Origin: Yamagishiella unicocca
Lineage: Eukaryota > Chlorophyta > Chlorophyceae > Chlamydomonadales > Volvocaceae
Direction of reading: 5' to 3'
DNA length: 64,000 nucleotides
Assembly: GCA_003116995.1 (NCBI GenBank)
Contig: BDSL01000100.1
Location: forward strand, 331,647 to 395,646
Of the stretch, positions 34,595-46,990 are shown in pieces; the first letter of the stretch is position 1, and the number at the start of each line of letters is the position of its first letter. The position numbers were made by a program, and so were the translations under genes. The notes below the pieces were generated by a model that saw only the letters and a program-made list of their open reading frames with translations, was not told the DNA's origin and made no database searches.

Positions 34595-37500
34595 ATGACA
34601 TCAACGGCGTTGCTCGCGTGGGCACTTCTACTGACCACAAGGCTCAGCGCGGTGGACCGCGCGCTCGCGCTTGCATCATCCACGATCACCATGTCGGGTG
34701 CGTGTCATGTTATAGATGCACAACGTAACGGACTCAAAACATTGTTTCCTGAGTGTCTTCCGACCTTGTCTGTGAACATGCGTCACAATCTCACTTTTGC
34801 TTTCCACAATGGTGTATTTTACGAATGCATTGCCTTACATAGTGCCATAGGGTCAAACTGCAATGGTGGCACTGCTCGCACGGTCAAACGAAAGCAGGAC
34901 ACGAGCACAGCATGGACCCGAAATGACTTCCGTAGTAACGTCATGTCAATGCGATGATCCCATATGTCCACCAGTGATATCCGGCAAAGCCGTGTGTTGA
35001 CTGGGGTTGAACCCCCTATGCGTTGCTTGCGGACATTGGAAGACAGGGGGGGCCTTCAGTTAGGCTTCGAAGCATCCAGTGCCTGGGCAATCAGAAAGGT
35101 CCACAAATCTGTGTTGGTACCTTTCCGTGAACGGCTTCACCTTTGTTCTCGTTGCATACCCTGCCCTGGAAGTATGGAGCGGGCAGGTGTACACGAAATC
35201 AATAGAAGGCTTCCCTCACCGTATTTATCAGCGTCACCCCCCTCTCTGCTTGCAGGGCACCCGGGGACTTACGGAAAGTATGCGACGCATTCACCTCTGC
35301 CACCACCTTACTACGTGTCGTACGGCCCACCGCCAACCCCGCCCTCCAACGCGCAGCGCGGATCGCCGCCGCCCAGCCACACATCGTACGGGTCACCGCC
35401 ACCGCCGTACTACCATGTAGCGCAGACGCCGCCTGCGTCCTACGCGCAATATGTGTCGCCGCCGCCACCACTTTACCACGTGCCGTATGGTGCCGGCTCG
35501 CCGCCATCGCCACCGCCTCCTGACTACGCGCCTGATGGTGGCCGTTCAACTCCGCCGCCCCCACCCTACCACGAGTCTTATGACGACGAACCTCCTCCTC
35601 CTCCACCGCCTTACTTCGCAACATATGGCGGTGACTCGCCTCCTCCGCTCCATACCGACGACACGCCGCCGCCCCCCTATAGGGCCGCATATGGGGCCTA
35701 TCCGCCTCCGCAACCGTCATCTTTTCCACCATCGCCTCCTCCTGGCTACCTTTGTGTTTGCCCCACTCCTCCACCGCCACAGTACGCCTCTCCCTCCCCG
35801 CCGCCGCAATACATATCTCCCACGGCGCCAGCAGGTAGTGAGCCGCCGCGTCCACCACCCAACCCCAGCGCGTACGGTGAATCCTCACCGCCGCCGTACG
35901 GGGACGGTGCTCCACCCCCACCCCCACCCCCCTACAGCTCGCGGGACCAGGTCGCGACCAGTCCTCCTCCGCTGGCTGCACACGACATGAATGGTGACCA
36001 CCGCCGAGCGCTTGCTCACCAGAGCCCTGCAGCCGACCCCGAAGAGCTGCTCCCCCTGCACCGAGCTGACCGGATACTGGACGAGGAGTCGTCGCCCGTC
36101 CAGGCTGTTGCATCGTACCCCGGCTACGTGTCCAGCGATGGGGGGTGCATTTGCTACCTTCCGTCGCCGCCACCACCGCCACTGTACTCTCTCCCGCCCA
36201 GCCCCCCGACCTACTACGCGCCACAAGGATACGACTCGCCGCCGCCACCACCGTACGACACGCAAGGGCCCGCCAAGAATCCGCCGCCACCGCTGTACGA
36301 CACGCACGGGCCCAGTGAAAAACTGCCGCCGCAGCCGTACGACGCGAACGCGCCCGTTTCTGCCCTGCCGCCACCCCCTTACAATGGGTCATCTGGAGGC
36401 CAACCCCCCACACACCCGCCTTACTATGATGTCTTCGCCAGTCCGCCACCGCCATCACCGCTCCGGCCTCTGGTCCCCCCACCGCCGCCGCCAACACCTC
36501 CACAGCATGCCCCACATCATGGGTACTGGTCGCCGCCTGCGTCGCCTCATCCCCCTCCATCGCCTCCGTCACCTCTATACTATGGGTACGGGTCTCCGCC
36601 TCCGCCGCCTCCGCCTCCGCCGCCCCCGCCTCCGCCCCTGCCTCCACCCACACCTCTGCCCCCGCCTCCACCCCCGCCCCCGTCTCCACCCCCGCCTCCG
36701 CCCCCGCCGCCGCCGCCGTCACCACCTCCTGAGCATGCCCCACACTACGGATACTGGCCTCTGTCTCTGTCACCTCTGCCTCTGTCGCCTCCGTCGCCTC
36801 CGTCGCCTCCATCGCCTCCGTCGCCTCCATCGCCCCCGTCGCCTCCGTACTACGGGCAGGGGTCCCCGCGCCCGCAGTCCTCGCCGCCTCCTTTGCCACC
36901 CCCGACCCCGCCGCCACGGCCATCGCCTCCTCAGGATGCTCCGCATGACGGCTCCTGGTCTCCGCCTCCGTCGCCTCCGTCGCCTCCATCGCCTCCATCG
37001 CCTCCTACGCCCCCTTCGCCTCCTTCGCCTCCGTCGCCTCCAAACTACGGGCCGGGGTCTCTACCTTCGTCGCCCACGCCGCCTCCTTCGCCCGCGCCCC
37101 CGCCGCTGCAGCCACCACCTCCTCACGATGCCCCGCATGACGAGTCCTGGTCTCCGCCTCCGTCGCCTCCATCGCCTCTGTCGCCTCTGTCGCCTCCATC
37201 GTCTCCGTCGCCTCCATCGCCTCTGCCGCCTCCATCGTCTCCGCCGCCTCTATCGCCTCTGTCGCCTCCATCGTCTCCGCCGCCTCCATCGCCCCTGTCG
37301 CCTCCATCGTCTCCGCCGCCTCCATCGCCTCTGTCGCCTCCATCATCTCCGCCGCCTCCATCGCCCCTGTCGCCTCCATCGTCTCCATCGCCTCCAGCGC
37401 CTCCAGCGCCTGGGTCGCCCCCCTCACCTTCACACTACGGGCAGGGGTCTCCACCGCCGCCCCCTCTGCCGCCTTCACCCCCGCCACCGCCTTCACCCCC

Positions 37501-40500
37501 GTCGTCGCCGCCGCCCCCATCTCCTCACGATGCCCCGCATGACGAGTACTGGTCTCCGCCTCCGTCCCCTCCTTCACCTTCACGCTACGGTGGCTCCGGC
37601 AGCCCCCGTCCTCCACCCCCACCCCCACCCCCAGCCCCACACTCCCTCCTTCCTCCGCGACCCCCACACCCACCGCCGCCTGCCCCACCCACTTCACCTC
37701 CTCTGCCGCCCCCGCGGGCTCCGTCACCTCCTTTACCTTCTCCTTCGCCTCCTTCGCCTCCTTCACCACTTACACCTTCGTCGCCACCTCTGTCACCTCC
37801 TTCACGTCCGGCACGTCCTCACCACCCGCGTCTTCCGCTTGCCCCGCCCCCACCTCCGCCTTCGCCGTCTCCTCCACCTTCCCCACCCAAGACCCCCGCA
37901 TACACACCTAACCTGCCGGCCGACCCTACCGTCCCACCGGCGCAGTCGCCACCACCATTCCACCATCCGGGCTACGGAAGTTACGGCCAACCTCTTGCGC
38001 TCCCGCCCTCCCCGCCCTCCCCGCCGGCTCCGTCCTCCCCTCCCCTGCCACCCCGCCCTTCGCGTCGCCCACCCCCGGCTCCGCCATCCCCTCCCCGGCC
38101 ACCCCGCCCTCCCCCCCGCCCTCTGAGCGACGTCTGTGGTATCTGCCAGGACTGCCTCACCATGTTCGGGCCCGTGACCTATAACCGCACCGTTGACCGG
38201 TTCATGGCGGTCTGCCTGGAGCAGCTGCCCTCCTCCCGCTGCAACCGTGTGGCCGCCATCATCCTCGCCGGCACTTCCAACATCGCCGCCCGGGCCGGCA
38301 TGATGTGTGCCGTGATGGGCTTCTGCGACCCCAAGCAAGACTGCCGCAGCCTTACCGTGCCAATTGTTGACGGCAATGGTGGCGGCGTGCTGACGGGCGC
38401 CTTGGACCTGTGCGCGGCGGAGGGTGTGGTGGGCGGCGGCGACACGGCTCTGCCCAGCGTGAAGCTGGGGCCGGACAGCTGCCGCAGTCAGAGCAATTGC
38501 ACCACTGGCAAAACTTGCTACATGGGCGAGGACGAGGGGCTGGAGCCGCGGCATTTCTGCTCCTGTGTCAATGGCCTTGACTCGTGCTACGACGTGGGTA
38601 CCTGCACTTACTACTGCGACCTCAAATGGGTGACCAAGCAGATTAAGCGTCTTAACGGCGGCACCAGCACCTGTGTGCCTGATGACGAGGGCGGCAGCGG
38701 CCGTTTCAACGCGTGCGGCGCCGAGGGCAAGTGTGTGGGCGCATCCAACTGCCAGGAGTGGAGCTGCGACACAAGCACCCAGAGCCTGGCGGTGACGAAT
38801 GGCTGCCGGGGCAAGTGCCGGCCGACGCATCTGATGGCCACCTCTGCGAACATCTCCAACGACGGCAGGTCGATCGCCGTGGGCCTCAACGCCTATGCCG
38901 GTCAGCTGACGCTGGAGTCGTGCGGCAATGTCTTCGACGCCTCCACCGCTGCCCTGCTGGGCGGCTCCGGCGCCAGCGCACAGGTGTCCTTCTGCAGCAC
39001 CGTGGACGACACCCTCACCATCACATTGCCCACCTCTGCCGTGCTCCAGGTGGGGTCTAGCTGGGGAGCCGTTGCGGGGGCCCGCACTCTCTCTGGTATT
39101 CAAAGGGAGCTGGAGGGGTACTTAGTAACACGGGTTCGACTTTGGCACGGAGGCGCTGGCGCCATGTCGCAAGGGCTGACTGCTGGTGCTTGCTGTGCAG
39201 GGGTCTTAGTGAACTGCCCCCTCTGCTGCCCTCCACATCTCGCGCCTTGCCCCCTGGCGCCCTCCTGACCGCAGGTTGGCCAGAAGCTGGTGTTCCCGGC
39301 GTCTGGCTCCGCCCTGAGGTCGCAGGTGGACCCCACCGCCTCTTTTGAGGGCGATGTCACGGTGGGTGCTGGCTCCAGAACCAGCATTGGCTCCTCGGGT
39401 GACGTCGTCCACCCAACTACCCACTCCCCGACCCACCTGGTTGTCACCTAGCCGTGTCCCCCGACCGACGCTGCCCCCCCCAGGTGGACCTGTGCACGGA
39501 CTGCGTCTCCCCCTCGGCCGGTATTGCCGGCCCTGCCACTATCAGCCAGCCCTGCATCGGCGCCAGCAGCCTGCTGTCCGCCGCCAGCTCTGTGCCGCCC
39601 TTCTTCGACGCCTCCCCTTCCTCCGACCCCTCCGGCCGCTCCACCTGGGACCATGTCGTGTGGTCGCTGCCGGACAACCAGTCCCGCGGAGATGCTGCCG
39701 GTTGGGCGGTCCTGCAGGTAGCGGTAGACCGGGCCAACCGGGCGAGCAGTCAGGATGACCGGCTGGTGGTGTCGCTGACAGCAGCCGAGGCGGCCAGCCT
39801 GCCGATGGCTGACGAGTATGCGCTGCAGGTCAAGCTGACGTCCTGGCTGGGCAAGACCACCTCGGACGTCATTCGCTTCGCCAAGGCGTCCACCGACTCG
39901 GCTCCGGCCGTGCAGGTGGTGGGACAGGCGGTGCAGAGCTTCCGGTTGTCGGAGGGCGTCTCGGCCGCGGCGGTGTTGGGCCAGGTCTGCCCAGGTGGGT
40001 GCTGGTGTGCTTGCTGGCACAGTGCAGCGCCAGTGGCAGGTGTCGCGGACCAACTAACCGCCAGCCAGCAGTCGGACAACGAGACATGGTGTGTGCCCCG
40101 CGGTGTCGTGATACCGGTTATCGAGTGGTCCTCGAGTAGTTCCGCAGTGTGTAGCGCCAGCCGGAGCTGCGCCACCTTCCTCCTCCCTCCTCCATTGTCT
40201 CGACGGGTTCCTCACCAACCCTCCGCCCTGCCGCGTCTCCGCCTCCCTCCGTGACCACCCAACCTCAGGCATCGTCGTAGAGTGGATGTGGACGTCCTCC
40301 TGGTTTGGCCTGCCCTCGGAAGGGGTGGGTGTGCAGCAGCTGTTCCTGGGGGCGCCACTACCCGCAGGCCACGGCCAGCGCATCACGCTGAACGTCGGCG
40401 CCTCCTACAAGGGCGACAGTGAGTGGGGCCGGGGAGTGAAATGGGGGGAGGAACGGTAGCCCTGAATGGGATGTCTGGGGTAGTCCGGGCGGCTTCCAAT

Positions 40501-43500
40501 GTTACCCGCCACAAAGCTCAACCGCAGGCGCCATCCCTTCCCGAACCCTGTCCCGCCCTTTCCTCGTTTCCAGGTCGAAACGGCTCCGACAATGTTGTGA
40601 TGACGGCTGTGGGCGCCCTGCCTCTGGCCTCGCTTATCGGCCCCACTGGAGACATGCCCGACGTCGAGCTCGTGTTCAACGCCACCGGCTCCTCCGACCC
40701 CCAGACCACCAGGGATCTGCAGAGCCTCGATTATTCCTGGGTCTGCACGTGAGTGTGGGACGGGCCAAGCAGTGCCTAGTGGGGCGCGTTCCGTCCGCAA
40801 AGGACAGGCGTTTGGTGGGTAGGCCGCTTTCGGTGGGTAGGCTGCTGTTAGGGCCCCCTTGATCAGGGCCCTCCTCCTTTTCGCACACTCATGGGCATCG
40901 GCGCCCTCATTTCACCCAGCACACACCCTCCCGCCATCGCCACCCTGCTCATCATCACCGCCCGCAGGCGAGCGGACTACCCAGTTCCCTGCTTCTCAGA
41001 CTACCGGGAGGGAGACAAGCAGTCCGTCAAGGGCATCTACCGCGTGCCTGCGGGCCTGCTGAGGCTCGGAGTGGCGCACACCTTCACGGTCACGGTGTCC
41101 AAGGACGTGGCGGCAGGCGCGGCGCCGCTCCAGAGCACTGCATCGGTGACCTTCAAGCTGCGCGGCGGCAGCTTCCCCCGTGGCGAGCTGACCCGGCAGG
41201 TCAGCCCCGCACAGCAGGACAGGCCACACAGTACGGAGGAGGACCTCACGGTCAAGCTGGTCATTCTGGAAGAGGAGTTCAGGTGGGCAGCAGCGGTGAT
41301 GAGGGGCTGAGGGGGCGCAACCGAATACATATAGACGGGGCTGAATCGGCCGGTAGTGCAGGTGACCCAGCAATGGCCAGGAGCTAGAAAACTGGGTTGC
41401 TGCGTTCAAATTGCTCATTGGTACAGAAGTAAGCGAGCAAGGGCGCTCTGGCCATTGCTGCAGCACCTGTGGCGGTGGAAGCTCCATGGCCGATAACCCC
41501 CTTGACCACCCGCCCTCGTCACACCATGGCACCTGTAACGGCAAGCTGCAAGCTGCAACCTGCAATTTGGCAACCTCCTTTCCCTCCCGCTGCGCACTGT
41601 GTGCTGCAGCTTCGCCGCCGTCACGTGGTCCACCGACGAGGTCCCCTCCATCTCCAACCTACTCCCCGTCAGTGCTGGCAACAACGGCCTGATCCCGCAG
41701 GGCACCTACCTGCTCACCCTCCCCAACGCCGTGCTCCCTACCAACCGGGCCTCCATCGTCATTACCGCCACCATGGAGCTCGACGGTGCCACCGGTACCG
41801 CCATCCTCACTGTGCCGCTCAACTCTGCGCCCTTCTGTGGCCTCAACCCCACCGCCCCGTCTGCTTGCCTCAAGGTGGACCTGGTGTCGGACAGCTTCCC
41901 CACCGCTGTTGCGTCCATTCGCGCCCAGGGCTGGGCAGATGTCCAGGATAACCAGCTGAGCTACGAATTCGGGCTGCGAGTCGGCGGCATAGAGTTCCCG
42001 CAGCAGCTGGGGGTGCTGTCTTCGGCTGCCCTCCTGGGGCTCACCAGTGGCGATGTGACGCTCTACGGCTGCGCTGTCGACAGCCAGGGGGCTCGAACCT
42101 GCGGCACCAAGGTGGTCGCCATCCAGGATCCGCCAACGGACTTCGATGCCGCTGCGATGTTGGAGTCCCTTACCGCGGCCCTGCAAGACCTGCAATACGT
42201 GAGTTGCTCGTGGTGGCCATGTTTGGCTGGGGCGGCGGCGGGATGGCTTCAGGCGTATAGTGATCTAGCTGTAATCTACATGTCGTCTAGCGTTTGTGAG
42301 CGACGACCATACGTTCCCCCTGGGCGCCCGGCTATCTATCCAGGAGTTAACTTGCTCTCTAATTCCCCGCCCGGCCAATGTCGTACATCACGAGAGACGA
42401 TGTGATAATTCCCATCCAGCACACTGCGCCATTCACAGGTGGCATCCAACCACGGCTCAAACGTAAACCCAAACGATCCCAATTACTTCACAACACAAAC
42501 CTAACTATCCCCACGACTATACCCTGACCACAACGCGTGCAGGCCAACGATATGCAGGGGCTGCTCCGAGGCGCCGCCCAGGTGGCCCTGCTGCTGCCCT
42601 TAATCAGCAGCGGCGGAGCGGGCAACAGCAACGGTGGGAACTCCAAGGCCTCTGATTCATCAGCCCAATTGGCCGCCACCCAGGCCGCCTCGCTCATCAG
42701 CTCCATCCTGGCTGGCTCCAACCTGCATGATCCCAAGCAGGTGGATACGGGCCCGGGTGCTGTGTCTGCTGGGAAACTAAATGCTCATTGTATGCTGCGC
42801 GCTGGCTGTGTACTGTGTGCTATGGGCTAATTGTGTACAACGCGCACTTGCTGGCCTTGGGAGGCGATCTTACCCGTTACACACTGTTGGGCGGCTGGGC
42901 GTACGCCGTCCTGCGTGCTGCTGTGTCCCAAGCTTGGTTCGTCCCCTGGCCTTCCCCCCGCCCACGCTCCTGACCTGTCCCCTCCCGTCCACTCGCAGGC
43001 GCAGTTGGCTCTCTCCTCGATCACCACTCAGGTCAGAGCGGCTGCCGGGTTGCTGCCCGACACCTCCAAGGCCACCATCCTGCAGACCGCAAACACCATT
43101 ACCCAGTCGGTTCTGGGCCCCGACAACACCGGCTCCGTCAGCACCACGTTCGCCTCACAGATCTGCAGCTTGCTGGCATGGTCAGCACCCAGCACCACGT
43201 CCAGTGGCGCGTCCCAGCGGACCGCCGAAGAAGCGGCGAGCGCTGCCAGTACAAGCGCCCTCGAGTGGCTGCGGAAGACCCTGGCGCTCACCGGCCGGCT
43301 GGCGGTTGCGCTGGGCTGGCAGGCGGTGCCTGGTGGCGGGAACATCGCGGCTGGAGCCGATGGTGTCGCTGTGTCAGTTGCTGCGCTGGTCGTCGTCGGC
43401 AATGGCGACTCGTCCTCTGCCACCACCACACTGAGGTCCACCACCACCACCACCACCAGCTCGTCGACGAGTGCCGCCGCCAAGTGGCGTTCGGCAGGCA

Positions 43501-44804
43501 GCAACAGCAGTGGCGGGGGCGACCACCGTGGGGAGGCGGCGCAGCAGTCCAGCCCAGGGCTCGAAAACGATCTGCTGCCACCAGCCTGGCGCAACCTCCA
43601 GTCCACCGCTGCGTCCCAGGCGACCACTGCTGAGGCCGTATACTACATCTCTGGCGCACCCGCTGCTAGCGCCGCCGGCTACAGTGTGGGCCTGTCGAAC
43701 ATCGCAACCGCCGAGACGCCGCTGCTTGTCGCGCTGGCCAGCGCCCTGCCCTCGGCCATTACTCTGCGCGGCGGTCTGGCGAGCCTCACCTGGGCTGCCG
43801 TCGGCACCGGCGGCGCCACGTCGCCGCCGACCCTGGATGGCGTCAGTAACTATATCTTGCTGCGCCTCCCCGCCCCCCACTACGATGCCGAGAAGGTGGG
43901 CACCTGCCTGCTCTTCGACTCTGAAACAGCCATCGTCAACGGAGCCCTCCAGGAGCTGCAGACCAGCAACTCGCCGACAGCCTTTGTGTCGTATGACACC
44001 ACCACGGGGCGTGTCGCATGCCGCATTAGCACCCCCGGCGCGTACATTGTCGGCCAGGGCCCGCAGTTCGTCAACCCCAGGTCGCCTCCCCCTGCCGGCC
44101 AGCCCCCCACAACCGCCCCACCGGCCACCCCGCCCGCCACCAGTCCGGGTGGGCCCGTGGCGACCCCCAGCCCAGGTCCCGTCCCAACTCCCGTAGACAA
44201 CTCCTCCCCTGATGCCGTCGCCGGTCAGGGGAGCATGAAGATTTCCATCGGCGCCGCCATTGGTGTTGCAGTTGGTGTCGTCATGCTTATAGTGCTGGTC
44301 GTGGCCGCAGTACTCATAATACGACGTCGGAAGCGGCAGCAAGTGGCAGCTGCCGACGGGCCACAGCCGGGGGCCGCAGAGCGCGAGGCGTCCGTGGTGC
44401 TCAACATGGGGGAGCAGGACGAGTCGCAGCGGTTGACAGGGAAAACGGATGTTGGCAGTGGCGCAGCAGCGGTGCCAGCTGGTGGTGCAGCTGCCGAGTA
44501 CCAGAACGAGCCCATGTCCCCCGCGCCACAGCAGCACAGATCGGTGGAGGAGCAGGCTATCGAGGAGATGAACTCGGCCAACAGGGCTGCAGCGATTGCT
44601 GCGCAGGAGCAGGAGGACCGGCTTAACGATTCTGATGAGGAGCATGTCGTCAACCGTGAGTTGTCGCTGCCAAACACGCCCAGTGAAGCTGCTGTCGCCA
44701 CCGAGATGTTGTCGGCAGGAAACAGGGCCGCCGAAATCGAGGATGTGACCGCAGGGGACACCAGTAGTGTGACGACCCAGGGGGGACCGTTGCGCTCCAA
44801 CTGA
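34595..44804 (+). CDS. Gene C: hydroxyproline-rich saposin-like/REJ/GAIN-like membrane protein
   Basis: Exons: 34595-34697, 35256-39049, 39275-39361, 39484-39994, 40269-40418, 40574-40748, 40968-41282, 41610-42198, 42543-42740, 42999-44804 (TGA); 7728 nt, 2575 aa. Intron phases (1,0,0,1,1,2,2,0,0) equal those of gene B. The start follows an in-frame TAG at 34574, and exon 1 is a signal peptide (MTSTALLAWALLLTTRLSA). A ~930-residue Pro-rich stalk begins with YxxxPPPPY units and becomes (SPP)n. Residues 995-1058 have saposin-like cysteines (CGIC, CLEQLPSSRC, CAVMGFC). The Cys-rich, REJ-like and GAIN-like regions match gene B, but this copy is the most divergent: it lacks the RKLLSSPPP segment shared by A and B. 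A transmembrane helix lies at about 2391-2416, then RRRKR and a ~155-residue tail with [11 protein letters not shown]. The RRA[S/T]SNLAA motif of A and B is absent. Role as for gene B, by inference. Confidence 0.88.
36770..37420 (+). repeat. (SPP)n coding microsatellite/minisatellite in gene C exon 2
   Basis: Long runs of a 9-nt unit (tcgcctccN and variants) encode (SPP)n in the stalk of gene C. Larger repeats of about 60 nt lie within 37190-37390. Similar runs occur around 36600-36720, where the units are CCPPCC-rich and encode poly-Pro. This is the classic hydroxyproline-rich glycoprotein composition of volvocine walls. It differs from the Tyr-containing repeats of gene B at the same place. 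Confidence 0.85.
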
Positions 44805-44937
44805 GGCCGAGGTGCCCACCACACGTGCGGGCAGTGCTTGGGTACAGGGAGGCACCGGAAGGCCTTTTCCAAGCGCCCACATAACCCCTGCGTGTACGGG
44901 TTTGTGAGGAGGAAGCCTAAGATAGGCTGATAGGAGT

Positions 44938-45018
44938 ATGGCTGTATGCTGTAGGGGTGTACGCTGTAGTGCTGTACACTGTAGGGGTGTATGCTGTAGG
45001 GCTGAACGCTGTAGGGCT
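44938..45018 (+). repeat. GCTGTA-type minisatellite in gene C 3' UTR
   Basis: Four to five degenerate units of about 18 bp (GTAGGGGTGTAYGCT and variants) lie 135-215 nt after the stop codon of gene C and run directly into a TGTAA motif. Confidence 0.6.
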
Positions 45019-45023
45019 GTAAG
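45019..45023 (+). terminator. Candidate TGTAA polyadenylation signal of gene C
   Basis: TGTAA is the usual polyadenylation signal of volvocine algal genes. This one lies about 215 nt after the gene C stop, a reasonable 3' UTR length. It may have arisen from the preceding GCTGTA repeat. Confidence 0.5.
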
Positions 45024-46184
45024 AAGTGCTTAAGCTTGATACTGGTGGTGTGCATGAGCATGTGCGTTGCTGGTGTTGCATTATTTAGGGATGGAACAAG
45101 GAGTACATGCGCGCGGGGAAAGAAGGGAAGAAGGGCCCGACCGAACGGTGATCTATCATCATTGGCATGGGCACTATTGTGTTTGCATTAGTTGAACTGC
45201 ATTCACTCTTTCACTACAGTCAGCACCCAGTTTTGGGCATATTGGGTGGCTTACACAACATATTTCATGTTGTGTTGTCTTGTGTATTTACCTGGGACGT
45301 CGGTCGGGGTGTGCTTCTTCAAGTCGTTTCCCATCAACGGCCAACAGGTGCCGGGTGTGCTGCTCAATGCACAAGCCGGCGCTTGTCATATACATGAGGC
45401 TATTTGCTGCTCGTCACCATGCCCACGTACCCGCATTTATTTTCCACAGGCGCATTGTGATATTGGCTGGGGGAGCATATGATTGCCCCCACCGAGCCCC
45501 TAGACAACAATATCTCATTCATATGGAGACTTTCATTAATGCAACTAATCTTGGAGAGTGGGCCGCTGTAGTTGCATGTAGCAGTGAAGCAGCCACATTC
45601 CTGCCGCCATCTACCGGTACCGGTACAGCTTACCCACGTATGTTTTCGTGGGCTTACCTCAGACCTTGACTAATGAGAGTATCGTACGATTGCCAAAATG
45701 ATTACCAGGCATGTCTGATGCATCCCGGTTGGCTGTGGGACTAAGGAAGTTCTGAAGTTCCATTCCTTGTTGTGATTGACCACAAAGCCTAGTCTAGCCT
45801 AGCCTAGCCTAGCCTTGCTTTTTAATACATGGGGAGACATGAATGGATCGAGACGGTGAAATGCTGTAAACGTTGTAGTAGTAGTAACTGTTACAGTGGG
45901 TTCCAGACCAAACGATGTTGAAGTGGAAGCCATGTACTGGTATTAGAAAGGAAGCGTGAAGTGGGCAAGACAGTGTATTGCCTAGATTTGCAATGGACCG
46001 AGCCCACCCAGGATCCGGCCCCGTCCACCCTTCAAGGTGTGTAAATCGAATTCAACCCACATTCCGGCACAGGAGTGGCTGCGTCGCAGAAAACAGCTCT
46101 GAAGTCGTCCTGAGTCTAGTTTTGAGAAAATAAAAATCTCAGGCTGAGAATGGCCATTTCGGGGATCTGAAGCCCTTCAGCCGA
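45024..46184. other. Intergenic region after gene C
   Basis: No gene is supportable. A CCTAG pentanucleotide run lies at 45788-45815. The motif CACAGGAGTGG at 46068-46078 is discussed as a possible element end. Confidence 0.5.
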
Positions 46185-46990
46185 GTCCCTTGGCCATTCA
46201 GCTGAAGCCCTTCAGACTTCAGAAACCAGCCCGGGCTTCAGCTGGGTCCCCGGGCCCTTCAGCTGAAGGCCCAGGGGACTCAGCCTGAAGGCCCCCGTTT
46301 ACCCACCCCCCTCCCAGCAGGCTTTTGAAGCCTTTCAGAGCTTCAGAAACCAGCCCGGGCTTCAGCTGGGTCCCCGGACCCTTCAGCTGAAGGCCCAGGG
46401 GACTCAGCCTGAAGGCCCCCGTTTACCCACCCCCCTCCCAGCAGGCTTTTGAAGCCTTTCAGAGCTTCAGAAACCAGCCCGGGCTTCAGCTGGGTCCCCG
46501 GACCCTTCAGCTGAAGGCCCAAGGGACTCAGCCTGAAGGCCCCCGTTTACCCACCCCCCTCCTGGCAGGCTTTTGAAGCCTTTCAGAGCTTCAGAGCTTC
46601 AGAAACCAGCCCAGGCTTCAGCTGGGTCCCCGGACCCTTCAGCTGAAGGCCCAGGGGACTCAGCCTGAAGGCCCCCGTTTACCCACCCCCCTCCCGGCAG
46701 GCTTTTGAAGCCTTTCACAGCTTCAGAAACCAGCCCGGGCTTCAGCTGGGTCCCCGGACCCTTCAGCTGAAGGCCCAGGGGACTCAGCCTGAAGGGCCCC
46801 GTTTACCCACCCCCCTCCCAGCAGGCTTTTGAAGCCTTTCAGAGCTTCAGACTTCAGAAACCAGCCCGGGCTTCAGCTGGGTCCCCGGGCCTTTCAGCTG
46901 AAGGCCCAGGGGACTCAGCCTGAAGGCCCCCGTTCACCCACCCCCCTCCCGGCAGGCTTTTGAAGCCTTTCAGAGCTTCAGAGCTTCAGA
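46185..46990 (+). repeat. Left array of ~124-bp CTTCAG-rich repeats
   Basis: Six direct repeats are seen. The anchor GCTGGGTCCCCGG starts at 46241, 46365, 46489, 46621, 46745 and 46876, so the period is 124 bp, with 8-bp GAGCTTCA-type insertions in two units. Every unit contains the perfect palindrome CTTCAGCTGAAG and several CTTCAG/CTGAAG words. The array is non-coding. Its reverse complement forms the array at 51428-52095. Confidence 0.9.

Noticed and set aside
35199..36998. 599-codon minus-strand frame rich in Glu/Ala/Thr
   Set aside because: It is the antisense shadow of the same Pro-rich exon. Its composition is explained by complementing SPP codons, and it has no start or splice support.
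35991..38126. 711-codon plus-strand frame rich in Arg/His/Leu
   Set aside because: It is the +1 shadow of the (SPP)n stalk of gene C. Pro-codon runs (CCN) rarely make stops in other frames.
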